From Bradyrhizobium sp. SZCCT0231 (lineage in GTDB: Bacteria; Pseudomonadota; Alphaproteobacteria; Rhizobiales; Xanthobacteraceae): 64,000 nt of DNA. The notes beneath the pieces were generated by a model. That model saw nothing but the letters and a program-made list of their open reading frames with translations. It did no database searches and was not told the DNA's origin. Below are positions 27,779 through 37,600 of the stretch, one piece after another. Numbering within the stretch: position 1 is the stretch's first letter; each line of letters opens with the position of its first letter. The stretch lies in NCBI RefSeq assembly GCF_018130245.1, contig NZ_JAFCKP010000002.1, positions 248,001 to 312,000 of the forward strand, given 5' to 3'. A program made the position numbers and the translations under genes.

Positions 27779-28909
27779 TTACTCTGACTTGGCCGGAGCT
27801 TGCGAGAGGCGAACTGGCGGAATCTGGGCTTGGGCGATCTGGGCCGGAGACGCGGGCGTCTGGATCAGGCTCTGCGCCAGGGCCGCGGCCGCCGGCACGT
27901 CGTCACGCTTGATTGACGAGGTCTGCTCGACGGCCGGCGCCATTGGTGCTGACTGGCTGGCGCCCTGGACCGTGACCTGGCCGCGGCCGGTGACGATGCC
28001 GGTCAACGTGCGCTTGGACTGCAGATTGAGCACGCTGACGCTGTCGCCCTCGGCGCCGTTCTCGATCGCCTTGCCGCGCGTGGTGAGATAGAGGCCGGGC
28101 ACCTGGTAGATGATGGTGACGGCCTGATCGCGCAGCACGAAGTCGGGCTTGACGATGTCGGCGATGCGGATCGGCGTGCCCGCTCGCATCGCCCGGCGGA
28201 GCTGCATGCCGAGGGTGCGATCGCGCGAGGCGGGCTCGCCGGCGACCTCGGCCTTCGGCCGGCGCTCCAGTGAGACGTCGGAGGATTTCAGGAGCTCGGC
28301 GCGGTCGATGTCGCGGGTCAGCACGGCCACTTCCACGGTCTCGATCGCGGTGCCGGTGAAGCGGAGCTTGGTCGGCGCCGGATTGTTGTCGTTGTTGATC
28401 TCGAAGGTGACGTCGAAACGGCCGCTGCGGGCGTCATAGCGGGTTGCGACCGGCTGGAGCGCACCAGTGTTGGAGGCGTCCAGCCGCATATCGGAGATGC
28501 CGCGGTCGAACGTGACGGTGATGTTGGCGGCGTCGCCAAGGCCGAAGCGGCGTTCGAGCGTCGAGGCGACCGCGGCTTCGAGGTCCTTGCTCGCGAGCGT
28601 GCGGGCGAGGCGGGTGACCTGGACCTCCTTGATGTCGCCGGTCATCACGCCGATCACCTGTTTTGCGCGAAGCACCGACAGCACTTGCGCGATCGTCAGC
28701 GTGCCGGTGGTGCCGAGATCGGGCGAGCGATAGACCGGGATCAGCGCGGCGGATCCTGCGTTGTCGATGAGATCGCCGATCCGCACCACGTCCGAGGTGA
28801 CGGTGACGCTTCCGCGCAGCGTCGGCGAGGCAATGAATTCGTCGGCGGCCGCCGCCGGCAATGCCAGCGCGAGAAGGGTGGAGATCGTGGCGAGGGTGGC
28901 GCGGATCAT
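27779..28909 (-). CDS. flgA: P-ring assembly chaperone FlgA
   Basis: The 376-residue protein has a signal peptide (MIRATLATISTLLALALP..AAA) and the C-terminal SAF-like FlgA domain with DIDRAELLKSSDV and RRAMRAGTPIRIADI, then VTIIYQVPGLYLTTRGKAIE. FlgA assists FlgI polymerisation in the periplasm. Three start codons lie close together; ATG 28909 best fits the GAGG ribosome site formed by the flgG stop region. The protein ends in a Pro/Ala-rich tail of about 70 residues. Confidence 0.92.
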   Translation of the reverse strand: MIRATLATISTLLALALPAAAADEFIASPTLRGSVTVTSDVVRIGDLIDNAGSAALIPVYRSPDLGTTGTLTIAQVLSVLRAKQVIGVMTGDIKEVQVTRLARTLASKDLEAAVASTLERRFGLGDAANITVTFDRGISDMRLDASNTGALQPVATRYDARSGRFDVTFEINNDNNPAPTKLRFTGTAIETVEVAVLTRDIDRAELLKSSDVSLERRPKAEVAGEPASRDRTLGMQLRRAMRAGTPIRIADIVKPDFVLRDQAVTIIYQVPGLYLTTRGKAIENGAEGDSVSVLNLQSKRTLTGIVTGRGQVTVQGASQSAPMAPAVEQTSSIKRDDVPAAAALAQSLIQTPASPAQIAQAQIPPVRLSQAPAKSE

Positions 28910-28919
28910 CGTCATCACC

Positions 28920-29708
28920 TCAGCGGAACAGCGCCGTGGTCGACTGCATCATCTGGTCGGCGGCGCTGATGACCTTGGCATTCATCTCGTAGGCGCGCTG
29001 GGCGGCGATCAGGTCGCTCATCTCCGAGACGACGTCGATATTGGCCTGCTCCAGGCTGCCTTGCGTGATCTTGCCGTAACCCTCGGAGTTGGCGGTGCCG
29101 TCCTGCGGCGCGCCGGAGGAGGGGGTCTCGATGAACTGGTTGTTGCCGACGGGCTGAAGGCCCGCCTTGTTGATGAAGCGCGTGACGCCGATCTGGCCGA
29201 TGATCGACGAGGCCGATGACCCCGGCAGCGTCACCGAGACCTGGCCCTGCTCGCTGACCGAGATGCCCGAGGCGTTGTTCGGAATGGTGATGGTCGGCTG
29301 CACCGGGTTGCCCTGCGCGGTGACGACGCGGCCCTGATTGTCCATCTGGAAGGTGCCGTCGCGGGTGTACTGGTAGGTGCCGTCGGGCATCAGGATCTTG
29401 AAGAAGCCCTCGCCCGAGATCGCGAGATCGAGATCGTTGCCGGTCTGTGACAGTGTTCCCTGCGTCATGCTGCGCGGCGTGCCGACGGTCTTGACGCCGC
29501 CGCCGATGTCGACACCGACCGGCAGGATGGTGCCTTGGTCGGACGACTGGGCGCCAACGCGGCGGACGTGCTCGTAGATCAGGTCCTGGAACGCCGCGGT
29601 CTGCTTCTTGAAACCGGTGGTGCGCAGGTTGGCGATGTTGTTGGAGATCACCTGAACGTTGAGTTCCTGTGCCGCCATTCCGGTCGCTGCGGTGTGAAGC
29701 GCCTGCAT
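28920..29708 (-). CDS. flgG: Flagellar distal rod protein FlgG
   Basis: The 262-residue protein starts MQALHTAATGMAAQELNV with the SNNIANLRTTGFKKQ motif of axial proteins and ends in the D0 helix (SEMSDLIAAQRAYEMNAK). It builds the distal rod. The length is that of the family. It is 16 bp downstream of flgF. Confidence 0.97.
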   Translation of the reverse strand: MQALHTAATGMAAQELNVQVISNNIANLRTTGFKKQTAAFQDLIYEHVRRVGAQSSDQGTILPVGVDIGGGVKTVGTPRSMTQGTLSQTGNDLDLAISGEGFFKILMPDGTYQYTRDGTFQMDNQGRVVTAQGNPVQPTITIPNNASGISVSEQGQVSVTLPGSSASSIIGQIGVTRFINKAGLQPVGNNQFIETPSSGAPQDGTANSEGYGKITQGSLEQANIDVVSEMSDLIAAQRAYEMNAKVISAADQMMQSTTALFR

Positions 29709-29724
29709 GTCAGTTCTCCTTCGA

Positions 29725-30486
29725 TCAGGCCGGAACGTCGGCGAGCTTATCGATCGCCGATTTGTGGAGGTCGCTCTGCTGCTGCAGCAGGTTGGCGATC
29801 GCGGTGTAGCTGCGCATCACCTCGACCATGCGGGTCATCTCGCCGACCGCATTCACGTTCGACTTCTCGACGTAACCCTGCTGCAAGGTGGACTTGGTGT
29901 CGGCCTGCTGGTTCGCCGAGCCGGCGCCATAGAGATTGGCGCCGAGCTTGGTCAGCTTGGCCGGATCGTCGAACGACACCATGCGGATCTTGCCGCGGAT
30001 CGAGTCGGTCCGCGCCGTCCCCTCGAGCACCGTGACGGTGCCGTCGGGCGCGACATTGATGTCGTGGTCGGTCGGCTGGAAGGTGATCGGGCCGGCATTG
30101 CCGAGCACGAGATTGCCGTCGGCGGTGACGAGCTGGCCGGTGCTGTTGAGCGAGAACTTGCCGTCGCGGGTATAGAGCTCGCCGCCGTTGGCCTGCACCG
30201 CGAAATAGGCGCCGCCGTTGATCGCCATGTCCAGCGGGTTGTTGGTCGGTTCCATCGGCCCCTGGCCGACGTCGCGGAAGGTGCCGCGGTCCTGCACATA
30301 GGAGACCCGGCGGTCGCGACCGATGAAATTGTCATGACGTGCGTTCGAGTTGAGATACTCCTCGAACAGCGAATGGTCGGCCTTGAAGCCGTTGGTGTTG
30401 GCATTGGCGACGTTGTTGGCGATGACATCCATCTGCCGTTCCAACGTCATCTGCCGTGACAAGCCGATCAGAAGCGCGTTCTGCAT
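29725..30486 (-). CDS. flgF: Flagellar proximal rod protein FlgF
   Basis: The 253-residue protein from ATG 30486 has GGGGAGA seven bases ahead. It shows the axial N-terminal helix (MQNALLIGLSRQMTLERQMD, NNVANANTNGFK), GAYFAVQ in the middle and the C-terminal VEVMRSYTAIANLL helix. It forms part of the proximal rod. It heads the flgF-flgG-flgA-flgH unit behind a sigma54-type element and is divergent from fliL. Confidence 0.95.
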   Translation of the reverse strand: MQNALLIGLSRQMTLERQMDVIANNVANANTNGFKADHSLFEEYLNSNARHDNFIGRDRRVSYVQDRGTFRDVGQGPMEPTNNPLDMAINGGAYFAVQANGGELYTRDGKFSLNSTGQLVTADGNLVLGNAGPITFQPTDHDINVAPDGTVTVLEGTARTDSIRGKIRMVSFDDPAKLTKLGANLYGAGSANQQADTKSTLQQGYVEKSNVNAVGEMTRMVEVMRSYTAIANLLQQQSDLHKSAIDKLADVPA

Positions 30487-30597
30487 CGGAAATCTCCCCT
30501 GAGTGAGATCTGCCATTTCGCTCTCCCAAGCGCCTTGGCGGACCCCGTGACCGAGACCTTCAGGTTCTCCCAAACCGTTCGGTCTCGGTCCTCTCTC

Positions 30598-30613
30598 AGC
30601 GAAAGCCGTGCCA
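30598..30613 (-). promoter_or_regulatory. Sigma54 -24/-12 promoter of flgF
   Basis: On the minus strand it reads TGGCACGGCTTTCGCT, one mismatch (TCGC for TTGC) to TGGCACG-N4-TTGCW. The flgI element has the same variant. It lies 112 bp ahead of the flgF start. Confidence 0.7.
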
Positions 30614-30685
30614 ACTCAAAAAACTATGTAATTTCAATGCTTTGTTGATTTTTTATGGGCGCGGGAGGGCGGCAGAAAGGTTCTG

Positions 30686-30693
30686 TTAGCCAT
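30686..30693 (+). promoter_or_regulatory. TTAGCCAT half-site in the flgF/fliL gap
   Basis: TTAGCCAT differs by one base from the CtrA half-site TTAACCAT. It is followed 7 bases later by an ftr-like sequence. The same GTTARCCAT-then-CGGCARATT order occurs before flgB. Confidence 0.35.
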
Positions 30694-30700
30694 GTTTGCC

Positions 30701-30715
30701 CGGCAGATTTTTCCT
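30701..30715. promoter_or_regulatory. ftr-like site in the flgF/fliL gap
   Basis: CGGCAGATTTTTCCT keeps the left arm and centre of the CGGCA-N5-TGCCG palindrome but has a degenerate right arm. It lies 88 bp upstream of the flgF sigma54 element, as its counterpart does for flgI. Confidence 0.45.
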
Positions 30716-30741
30716 AGCGGAGGCCCAATCGAAAGATTCCG

Positions 30742-30749
30742 TTAACCAT
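30742..30749 (+). promoter_or_regulatory. CtrA half-site upstream of fliL
   Basis: TTAACCAT is an exact extended half-site; the partner half-site seven bases before it is poor (GAAA). It lies 119 bp ahead of the fliL start. Confidence 0.4.
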
Positions 30750-30867
30750 TATTACCGTAGCGTTTGCGCATCAGAGGAGCGCATTGCGCTGGGGCATTTG
30801 TATCGCGTCATTGTCTGCCAGGAGGCTTCGCTCTTTCGACCCCTTGAGATGAACGAGCGCGGCAACC

Positions 30868-31365
30868 ATGGCAGAGAATGAGGAAGGCGGCGCAGCCACG
30901 GATGGCGCGGAGGCCGCTCCGCCGAAGAACAAGCTCAAGCTCATCATCATGGTCGTGGGCGTGCTCGCCGTCCTCGGCGGCGGTGCCGCGACCTGGTTCT
31001 TCTTCTTCCGTCATGGCGACGACGAGCATCATGCCGAGGCCGCGCCTCCGCCGAAGCCGCCGGCCTTCGTCGACGTCCCCGACATGATGGTCAACCTCGC
31101 CGGCGCGCCGGGCGAGCGCGTGCAATATCTGCGGCTGAAGATCGTGCTGGAGCTGAAGGAAGAGAAGCAGATCGAGGCGATCAAGCCGACGATGCCGCGC
31201 GTCACCGACATCTTCCAGACCTATGTGCGCGAACTGCGTCCCTCCGACCTCAACGGTTCCGCCGGCATCTTCCGCCTCAAGGAGGAGCTGACCAAGCGCG
31301 TCAACGCGGCGGTCGCTCCGATCCAGGTCAGCGCGGTGCTGTTCAAGGAAGTCGTGGTCCAGTGA
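30868..31365 (+). CDS. fliL: Flagellar basal body-associated protein FliL
   Basis: The 165-residue protein has a cytoplasmic acidic N-terminus, one membrane span (about residues 24-46, IIMVVGVLAVLGGGAATWFF), a Pro-rich linker and a periplasmic FliL domain ending in VLFKEVVVQ. FliL rings surround the stator. fliM follows 30 bp downstream. Confidence 0.94.
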   Translation: MAENEEGGAATDGAEAAPPKNKLKLIIMVVGVLAVLGGGAATWFFFFRHGDDEHHAEAAPPPKPPAFVDVPDMMVNLAGAPGERVQYLRLKIVLELKEEKQIEAIKPTMPRVTDIFQTYVRELRPSDLNGSAGIFRLKEELTKRVNAAVAPIQVSAVLFKEVVVQ

Positions 31366-31395
31366 GGACGCTGCGGAAGGTGATGGGCTAGCGCC

Positions 31396-32598
31396 ATGGC
31401 CGGCAACGAGCAAATGGACCAGGATGCGATTGCCGCCCAATGGGAGGCTTCGCTCGATTCCGAGGATCCCGCGGAGGCCGCAAAGGCTGCCGCCGAGAAC
31501 GAGCTATCGGAGACCATGGCCCTGCAATGGGCGGCCATGGTCGAGGACGGCAGCCGCGATCTCGGCAGCGGCAAGAATTCCGGCGAGCGGGTGCTGTCGC
31601 AGGAGGAGATCGACAATCTCCTCGGCTTCACCGTCGGCGACGTCACGCTCGACGATCATTCCGGCATTCGCGCGATCATCGATTCGGCGATGGTCTCCTA
31701 CGAGCGTCTGCCGATGCTCGAAATCGTCTTCGACCGCCTGGTGCGGCTGATGACGACGTCCTTGCGCAACTTCACCTCGGACAACGTCGAAGTCTCGCTC
31801 GACCGCATCACCTCGGTGCGCTTCGGCGACTACATGAACTCGATCCCGCTGCCCGCCGTCCTCACCGTCTTCAAGGCCGAGGAGTGGGAGAACTTCGGCA
31901 TGGCGACGGTCGATTCCAACCTGATCTATTCGATGATCGACGTGCTGCTCGGCGGCCGCCGCGGCACGAGCCAGCTCCGCATCGAGGGCCGGCCCTACAC
32001 CACGATCGAGACCGAGCTGGTCAAGCGGCTGGTCGAGGTGGTGCTGTCCGACGCCGAGCAGGCGTTCCGGCCGCTGTCGCCGGTGACCTTCACGATCGAC
32101 CGGCTCGAGACCAACCCGCGTTTCGCCGCGATCAGCCGTCCCGCCAACGCCGCGATCCTGGTCCGCCTGCGCATCGACATGGAGGACCGCGGCGGCAATA
32201 TCGAGCTCTTGCTGCCTTACGCGACCATCGAGCCGATCCGGGGCGTCCTGCTCCAGATGTTCATGGGCGAGAAGTTCGGCCGCGACCCGGTCTGGGAGGG
32301 CCATTTCGCCACCGAGATCGTGCAGGCCGAGATCGCCGTCGACGCCGTGCTCTACGAGGCCGACATTCCGCTCAAGCAGCTGATGCGGCTCAAGGTCGGC
32401 GACACGCTGCCGCTGGACATGCGCGCCGACGCCAACGTCACCGTGCGCTGCGGCGACGTCACGCTGACCGAGGGACGGATGGGCCGGGTCGGCGACCGGG
32501 TCGCGATCCGCGTGACGAAACCCTTGCGCAAGCCAAGTACGACACTTGCGATGTTCGAGAAGGTGGACGAGCAGAACAAGATGATGGAGGCCCCATGA
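31396..32598 (+). CDS. fliM: Flagellar motor switch protein FliM
   Basis: The 400-residue protein has VLSQEEIDNLLGF (about 65-77) where a short N-terminal CheY-binding region precedes the middle domain, the family block YERLPMLEIVFDRLVRLM, and a C-terminal SpoA domain (about 310-385, LKVGDTLPLDMRADANVTV). The N-terminal 60 residues are unusually long and acidic, so the usual CheY-binding motif position is shifted. It forms the cytoplasmic C-ring. It overlaps the next gene by 4 bp. Confidence 0.96.
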   Translation: MAGNEQMDQDAIAAQWEASLDSEDPAEAAKAAAENELSETMALQWAAMVEDGSRDLGSGKNSGERVLSQEEIDNLLGFTVGDVTLDDHSGIRAIIDSAMVSYERLPMLEIVFDRLVRLMTTSLRNFTSDNVEVSLDRITSVRFGDYMNSIPLPAVLTVFKAEEWENFGMATVDSNLIYSMIDVLLGGRRGTSQLRIEGRPYTTIETELVKRLVEVVLSDAEQAFRPLSPVTFTIDRLETNPRFAAISRPANAAILVRLRIDMEDRGGNIELLLPYATIEPIRGVLLQMFMGEKFGRDPVWEGHFATEIVQAEIAVDAVLYEADIPLKQLMRLKVGDTLPLDMRADANVTVRCGDVTLTEGRMGRVGDRVAIRVTKPLRKPSTTLAMFEKVDEQNKMMEAP

Positions 32599-33041
32599 AC
32601 CACTCCCTGGGAATGGCGATCGAGACGCTGGTGGCTATCCTGCTGATGCTGACGATCATCTACTGCGTCATGCTCAACAAGCGGCTGACGCGGCTGAAGG
32701 CGGACGAGCATTCGTTGAAGGCCGTGATCGGCGAGCTGATCACCGCGACCGAGATCGCCGAGCGCGCGATCGGCGGGCTGAAGCTCGCCGTGCGCGACGT
32801 GAACGAGAACCTGGGCAGCCAGCTCGCCGCCGCGACGCAGATGTCGGATCAGCTTTACAAGCAGCTCGGCGAGGCCGACAACGTCGTACGGCGCCTGTCC
32901 AAGATCGCGATCGCCGCGCGCCCCGTCACCAATCCGGAAACCGCTGCCGCGCCTGTCGCAAAGCCCTCGTCGGCGAAGGCGGTGGCGGCTGCGGCCGAAG
33001 CCTTCTCCGAGCGCCGACGATCCAACGGCCTTGCCGCATGA
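32595..33041 (+). CDS. DUF6468-type membrane-anchored protein
   Basis: The 148-residue protein has one N-terminal membrane span (about 7-27, IETLVAILLMLTIIYCVML), then a predicted coiled region (KRLTRLKADEHSLKAVI, IAERAIGGLKLAV) and an Ala/Pro-rich tail. I assign it to the DUF6468 family, whose genes sit between fliM and motE in alphaproteobacteria; this is from memory. The ATG overlaps the fliM stop (ATGA). A motor-associated role is inferred from position. Confidence 0.72.
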   Translation: MNHSLGMAIETLVAILLMLTIIYCVMLNKRLTRLKADEHSLKAVIGELITATEIAERAIGGLKLAVRDVNENLGSQLAAATQMSDQLYKQLGEADNVVRRLSKIAIAARPVTNPETAAAPVAKPSSAKAVAAAAEAFSERRRSNGLAA

Positions 33042-33050
33042 AGCCTGGGC

Positions 33051-33812
33051 ATGAAATCCTTTCGTAACATCCGCGTCATTCCGGTCGTCCTGGTTGCCGT
33101 CGCAGGCCTCGCCACGCTGAAGGTGGCGGGCCTCGTGATCAATGGCGGCTATGTCTTCGACTACAAGCCGAACCAGACCAAGAAATCCTGGGCGCAGGAG
33201 AACCTGAACTTCCCGACCGGCCGCGAGGACCCGGATATCACCGGATCGACCCATGGTGCGCCGAAGGAGGCGCCCAAGCCGGCCGCGCCCGAGACCAAGC
33301 CTGAAGGCACCGTGATCAAGGTGGAGGAAGGCCAGCCGCAGGTCTCGGCCTCGGAGCGTGCGATCCTGGAACGGTTGCAGGCGCGGCGGCAGGAGATCGA
33401 GGCCCGCCAGCGCGAGATCGACATTCGCGAAAGCCTGCTCAAGTCGGCCGAGAAGCGCATCGAGAACAAGGTCGAGGAGATGAAGGCGGTGGAAACCCGC
33501 ATCTCTGCGACGCAGGCCGAGCAGAAGGCCGCCGAAGCCCAGCGCATGAAGGGCCTCGTGACCATGTACGAGGGCATGAAGCCCAAGGATGCCGCGCGGG
33601 TGTTCGACAGGCTCGAGATGGGCGTGCTGATCGAGATCGCCTCGGCCATCGCGCCACGAAAGATGTCGGACATCCTGGGGCTGATGTCATCGGAGGCCGC
33701 CGAGCGGCTGACGGTCGAGATGGCCCGCCGCGCCAATGGCGGCGGCGATCAGTCGGCCTCGGCCGGCGATCTTCCCAAGATCGACGGAAAGCCGACGCAA
33801 AAGCCGAATTGA
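33051..33812 (+). CDS. motE: MotE-like motility protein (MgtE-N-like domain)
   Basis: The 253-residue protein has a membrane or signal segment at residues 9-30, a Pro/Glu-rich linker, and a long charged coiled coil (about 100-165, with repeated RQEIEARQREIDIRE-type heptads). The C-terminal block KPKDAARVFDRLEMGVLIEI is typical of the MgtE N-terminal-like domain. In Sinorhizobium, MotE is a periplasmic chaperone for the motility protein MotC. It is the last gene of fliL-fliM-DUF6468-motE, 9 bp after its neighbour. Confidence 0.8.
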   Translation: MKSFRNIRVIPVVLVAVAGLATLKVAGLVINGGYVFDYKPNQTKKSWAQENLNFPTGREDPDITGSTHGAPKEAPKPAAPETKPEGTVIKVEEGQPQVSASERAILERLQARRQEIEARQREIDIRESLLKSAEKRIENKVEEMKAVETRISATQAEQKAAEAQRMKGLVTMYEGMKPKDAARVFDRLEMGVLIEIASAIAPRKMSDILGLMSSEAAERLTVEMARRANGGGDQSASAGDLPKIDGKPTQKPN

Positions 33813-33873
33813 GGGCTCGAGCGTGCTTTGCGACGAGCCCGTGGCAATCGATTCAACCCAAAGCCATTCCGCT

Positions 33874-34113
33874 CTAGTTCGCGAAGGCCTGTTGCACCCT
33901 GCGAACAGACGGGCGCAACTGCTTCTCGACCTGAGGGAGGATACTGACCTGCTGCTTGATCAGCGCCGCCTTTGTGACTCGAGTCACGAGCTGCAGGGTG
34001 CTATGGCAACAGGAACATTCATATGTTTTCAGGGCATATCCTCTGGCGATCGGAACGATCGCTACGACCGCTCTTGCCCTGCTACACACAATGCAACCGG
34101 CTTCTCCGCTCAT
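33874..34113 (-). CDS. Small zinc-ribbon-like protein
   Basis: The 79-residue protein has CIVC near the start and CSCC at about 33-36, four cysteines or more spaced as in a small zinc ribbon, with the intervening strand RGYALKTYEC. I recall similar short proteins as common in Bradyrhizobium, but cannot check. It is convergent with motE. Function unknown. Confidence 0.5.
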   Translation of the reverse strand: MSGEAGCIVCSRARAVVAIVPIARGYALKTYECSCCHSTLQLVTRVTKAALIKQQVSILPQVEKQLRPSVRRVQQAFAN

Positions 34114-34391
34114 TGATTACCCCCAAAGCTAACCAATGCGATTCGCATCGCCGAGGTCACATCTGATTCAGAGTCGCGCGTGAACCGCAATACCCCGAAG
34201 GTTGTAGGTGCGCGCACTCGGCAACCCGTCGCGGCGGCAGATCAAGCTCCCGTGGCGGATGCAGCCGAAGCAGGCGGCATCCTGTGGGACTGCGATGAGT
34301 TGACGCGCGCAGGTGTGAAGTGGCGTACAGTGGCGCTCAAGGCACCGTCCTACGCTTCGGCCGGTCGCAATCGGCAGCGCAGGAGGAGGTC

Positions 34392-34589
34392 ATGAACTAC
34401 TCGTCCGCAGCAGAGCGCGTCATCGAGGCCGTCAACCGGCTGCTCATAGCGGCGATGACATCCGCGTGGAGATCCGCGCTGATCCATCAGCATGCGGCGC
34501 CGCCAGAAGGCGACGACGGCAACGATGATGAATTTTCTCTCGAGGAAGCGAACTCCTCGGCGCCCGAAGGCGCCGGCAAGCAGCATTGA
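34392..34589 (+). CDS. Small hypothetical protein with acidic tail
   Basis: A 65-codon ORF directly behind an AGGAGGAGGT ribosome site. Residues 5-28 may form an amphipathic helix (SAAERVIEAVNRLL), and the tail is acidic (EGDDGNDDEF). No family recognised. It is convergent with the large RTX gene, 22 bp away. The strong ribosome site is the main support. Confidence 0.4.
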   Translation: MNYSSAAERVIEAVNRLLIAAMTSAWRSALIHQHAAPPEGDDGNDDEFSLEEANSSAPEGAGKQH

Positions 34590-34611
34590 AAAACGCAATC
34601 GCTCGAGGGCG

Positions 34612-37600
34612 TCACACGATCAGATCGTGCAGCACATGGCCGTGAGCTGTACTTGCTCCATGAGGCGGATCAACATCGGGCGGAGACGGTTCAGGCATGA
34701 TCGCCAGCTCGGATCCATGGAATCCTCCAGAATGGTCCTGATGACCGGCGAGGTCGGAGAGATGGTCCGGCACTGCGCTGTGCTGTGAGCCCTGCGAAGC
34801 GTCATCCTTGAACCGGAATGACTCGCCGAGCTGCTGCGTCTCGCTTGCAAGCGAACGGCTGTCGCCTCCGGTCGATGACTTCAGAGGGCTTGGGTTGAGC
34901 GCCGTGTCCGCCGTTTCATCGCGGCTACGGCCGTGGGCATGAGCCGCCTGGTCGGCGTTTCCCGGGGGCGAAACGACGTGATTCCCGGCATCGTTCCCCA
35001 GCGCAAGCCCGCGCCCGGCGTGCTGTTCGGCGGCATTGTGGGCAAAATTCAACGCGGCGATGGCCATGTCAGGCATCTGGCCACCTCCGGCAATCGCGCC
35101 ATTCTTGCCAACCGCTGCGTCGAGTCCCGTCAAGTGGTCGAAGACAAAGCTGGCCTCCGTCGCTGCGGCCATGTGCTGCACGATCGTAGACAGTCCGCTG
35201 GCTGAGGGAGCTACCCCGTCGCTGCGGAGCGTTTCGGTCGCGAGCGTTTGCACTTCGTCTGAACTGGAGGGGCTCGAATATTCGGTCCATCCAATCTGGT
35301 CCCAGCTCGAATCGAGGCTGTAGGTCACCTCGGTTGATTGGGTTGTCGAGCTCCCCTCAGCGAGAAGCGTGCCGTCGCCGCTGCCGGCATCGGTCGAGAC
35401 TCCGGAAGTGGTCGCTATCACAGCGGTCGCGTCACTCTGCGCGGTTGCGGTGAGGTCGATGAGTTCGCCGGCAGCCGCCATCACAGGTGCCGCCGCCGGC
35501 GCCAGGATGAAGTCCGACGCGTCGATGGTGGCAATCCCCTGCAAATGGATTTCGAGCAGACTGGAATCGCCGATGTGCAGGGTCTGGTCCGTGGGATTGA
35601 CGTACACGATGGTTTCATTCGCCGCGCTGTCATAGAGCCAGGCGATCGTATGTGCCGGCACCGCCGTGCTGGTTGAGCTCAACGCCAAGATGGCGAACCC
35701 AAGCGCACCAAAGGCGGTCAAGTCGATCTTGTCCGCTCCCGATGCGAAGTCGGTGATGGTGTCGAACTGGCTTGTGTTGGAATCGGCTACGAACAAATAT
35801 GCGAAACGGTCGTTTCCATTGCTGCCGGTGAGTTGGTCCGCACCAAATCCACCGGTTATGGTGTCGGCGCCGTTATTGCCGTTGACTGTATCGTTGCCCG
35901 AGCCGCCGTAGATGACGTCATCGCCATCGTTGCCCTTGATCGTGTCATTGCCGGAGCCGCTATAGAGAACGTCGGCTTTGCCGGTGCCGTTGACGGTATC
36001 GCTGCCGGCCCCCGCATAGATAATCTGACCGATGTCGCCGCCGCCCGCGATGGTTTCGCTCCCCGGCGTTCCATACACGTTGGGGGGATCGGTGATCACG
36101 ACGGATCCGGCGGCCAGGTTGTCAAAATCGTTGGGGTCTGCGTCGCTGGCGCCATGAATGGCGACGGTGACCGTCTGCGTCGTACCGTCGATGGCAGTTA
36201 CCGTGAAAGTGTCGGTCAAGGTGTCGCCGACGTCGAGCGCCTGAACCACGCTGTTGTTGTTGTCGAGGGTGTAAGTCCATACGCCGGCTGCAGTCATCGT
36301 GAAGGTGCCGTATCCGCCGTCACTCGCAGTCTGCGAAGAGACTGCGGTGAACGTGTTCGGCGCGTTGTCGACGTCTGTATCGGTGAGCGTGCCGGTCGCG
36401 ATGGGGACGCCGGGCGAGAAAGTTCCTGCCTCGGTCACCGAGCCGGTCGTGGTGCCGGAAATGATGGCCGCATCGTTGCTGCCGTGAATGGTGACCGTCA
36501 CCACCTGCGGCGTGCCGTCGAGGGCTGTGACAGTGAAACTGTCGGTGAGCGTGCCGCCGACATTGAGAGCCTGCACCGCCGCACTGGCGTTGTCGAGCGT
36601 GTAGGTCCACACGCCGGCAGCGGTTAACGTAAAGGTGCCATAACCATTCGTGCTTGCCTTGGGCGAGCTCACCGCTGTGAATGTATTGGACGCATTGTCG
36701 ACGTCGGCGGCAAACAGCGTGCCGGTTGCGCTCGGGCTGCCGGGTGTCGCATTGGCAATGCCGCCGGCCTCGGTCACCGAACCGGTCATGGTGCCGGAAA
36801 CGATGGCGGCATCGTTGGTGCCATGGATGGTGACCGTCACCACTTGGGCGGTTCCATCCAGAGTGGTCACCGTGAACGTGTCGGTCAGCGTCTCCCCGGT
36901 ATTGAGCGCCTGCACCGCAGCGTTGGCGTTGTCGAGCGTATAGGTCCACACGCCCGCTGCCGTCATGGTGAAGGTGCCGTAGCCGGCGGCGCTGGCCGTC
37001 GGCGAGCCGACTGCCGTGAAGGCATTTGCGATCGTGTCGACGTCGGTGTCGGTGAGGGTGCCGGTCGCGACTGGCGTGCCGGGGGTTGCATTGGCGATGC
37101 CGCCAGCCTCGATCAGCGCACCGGTCGTCGCACCGGAGATGATCGCCGCGTCACCGGCTCCGTTGATGGTGATCATCACCACCTGGGCGGTGCCTCCGAT
37201 CGTGGTCACGGTAAAGCTGTCGGTCAGCGTCTCGCCGGCATTGAGCCCTTGCACCGCGAGGTTCGAATTGTCCAAGGTGTAGGTCCATACGCCGGCAGCC
37301 GTCATCGTGAAGGTGCCGTAGCCGCCGGTACTCGTTGTTGGCGAACTCACGGTCGTGAACGTATTTGGCGGGTCGTCGACGTCGGTATCGGAAAGCGTGC
37401 CGGTCGCAGTCGGCGTGCCGGGCGTTCCATTGGCAATGCCGCCAGCCTCGATGATCGAGCCGGTCGTGGTGCCGGAGATGATTGCAGCGTCGTTGACACC
37501 GTTGATGGTGACCGTGAACGTCTGACTCGCGGAATTGAGGCCGTCGGAAACCGTGATGACGAAACCGTCGGTCGTGGGCGCCTTCAGCGCGTTGATCGCG

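Noticed and set aside
34180-34395. 71-codon frame with a GTG start before the tiny ORF
   Set aside because: No ribosome site, Arg-rich end overlapping the next start, no recognisable motif.
36142-37488. Regular repeats as a possible CRISPR array
   Set aside because: The units are 336 bp, coding throughout and without short repeat-spacer alternation; they encode VCBS domains. No CRISPR array was seen in the window.
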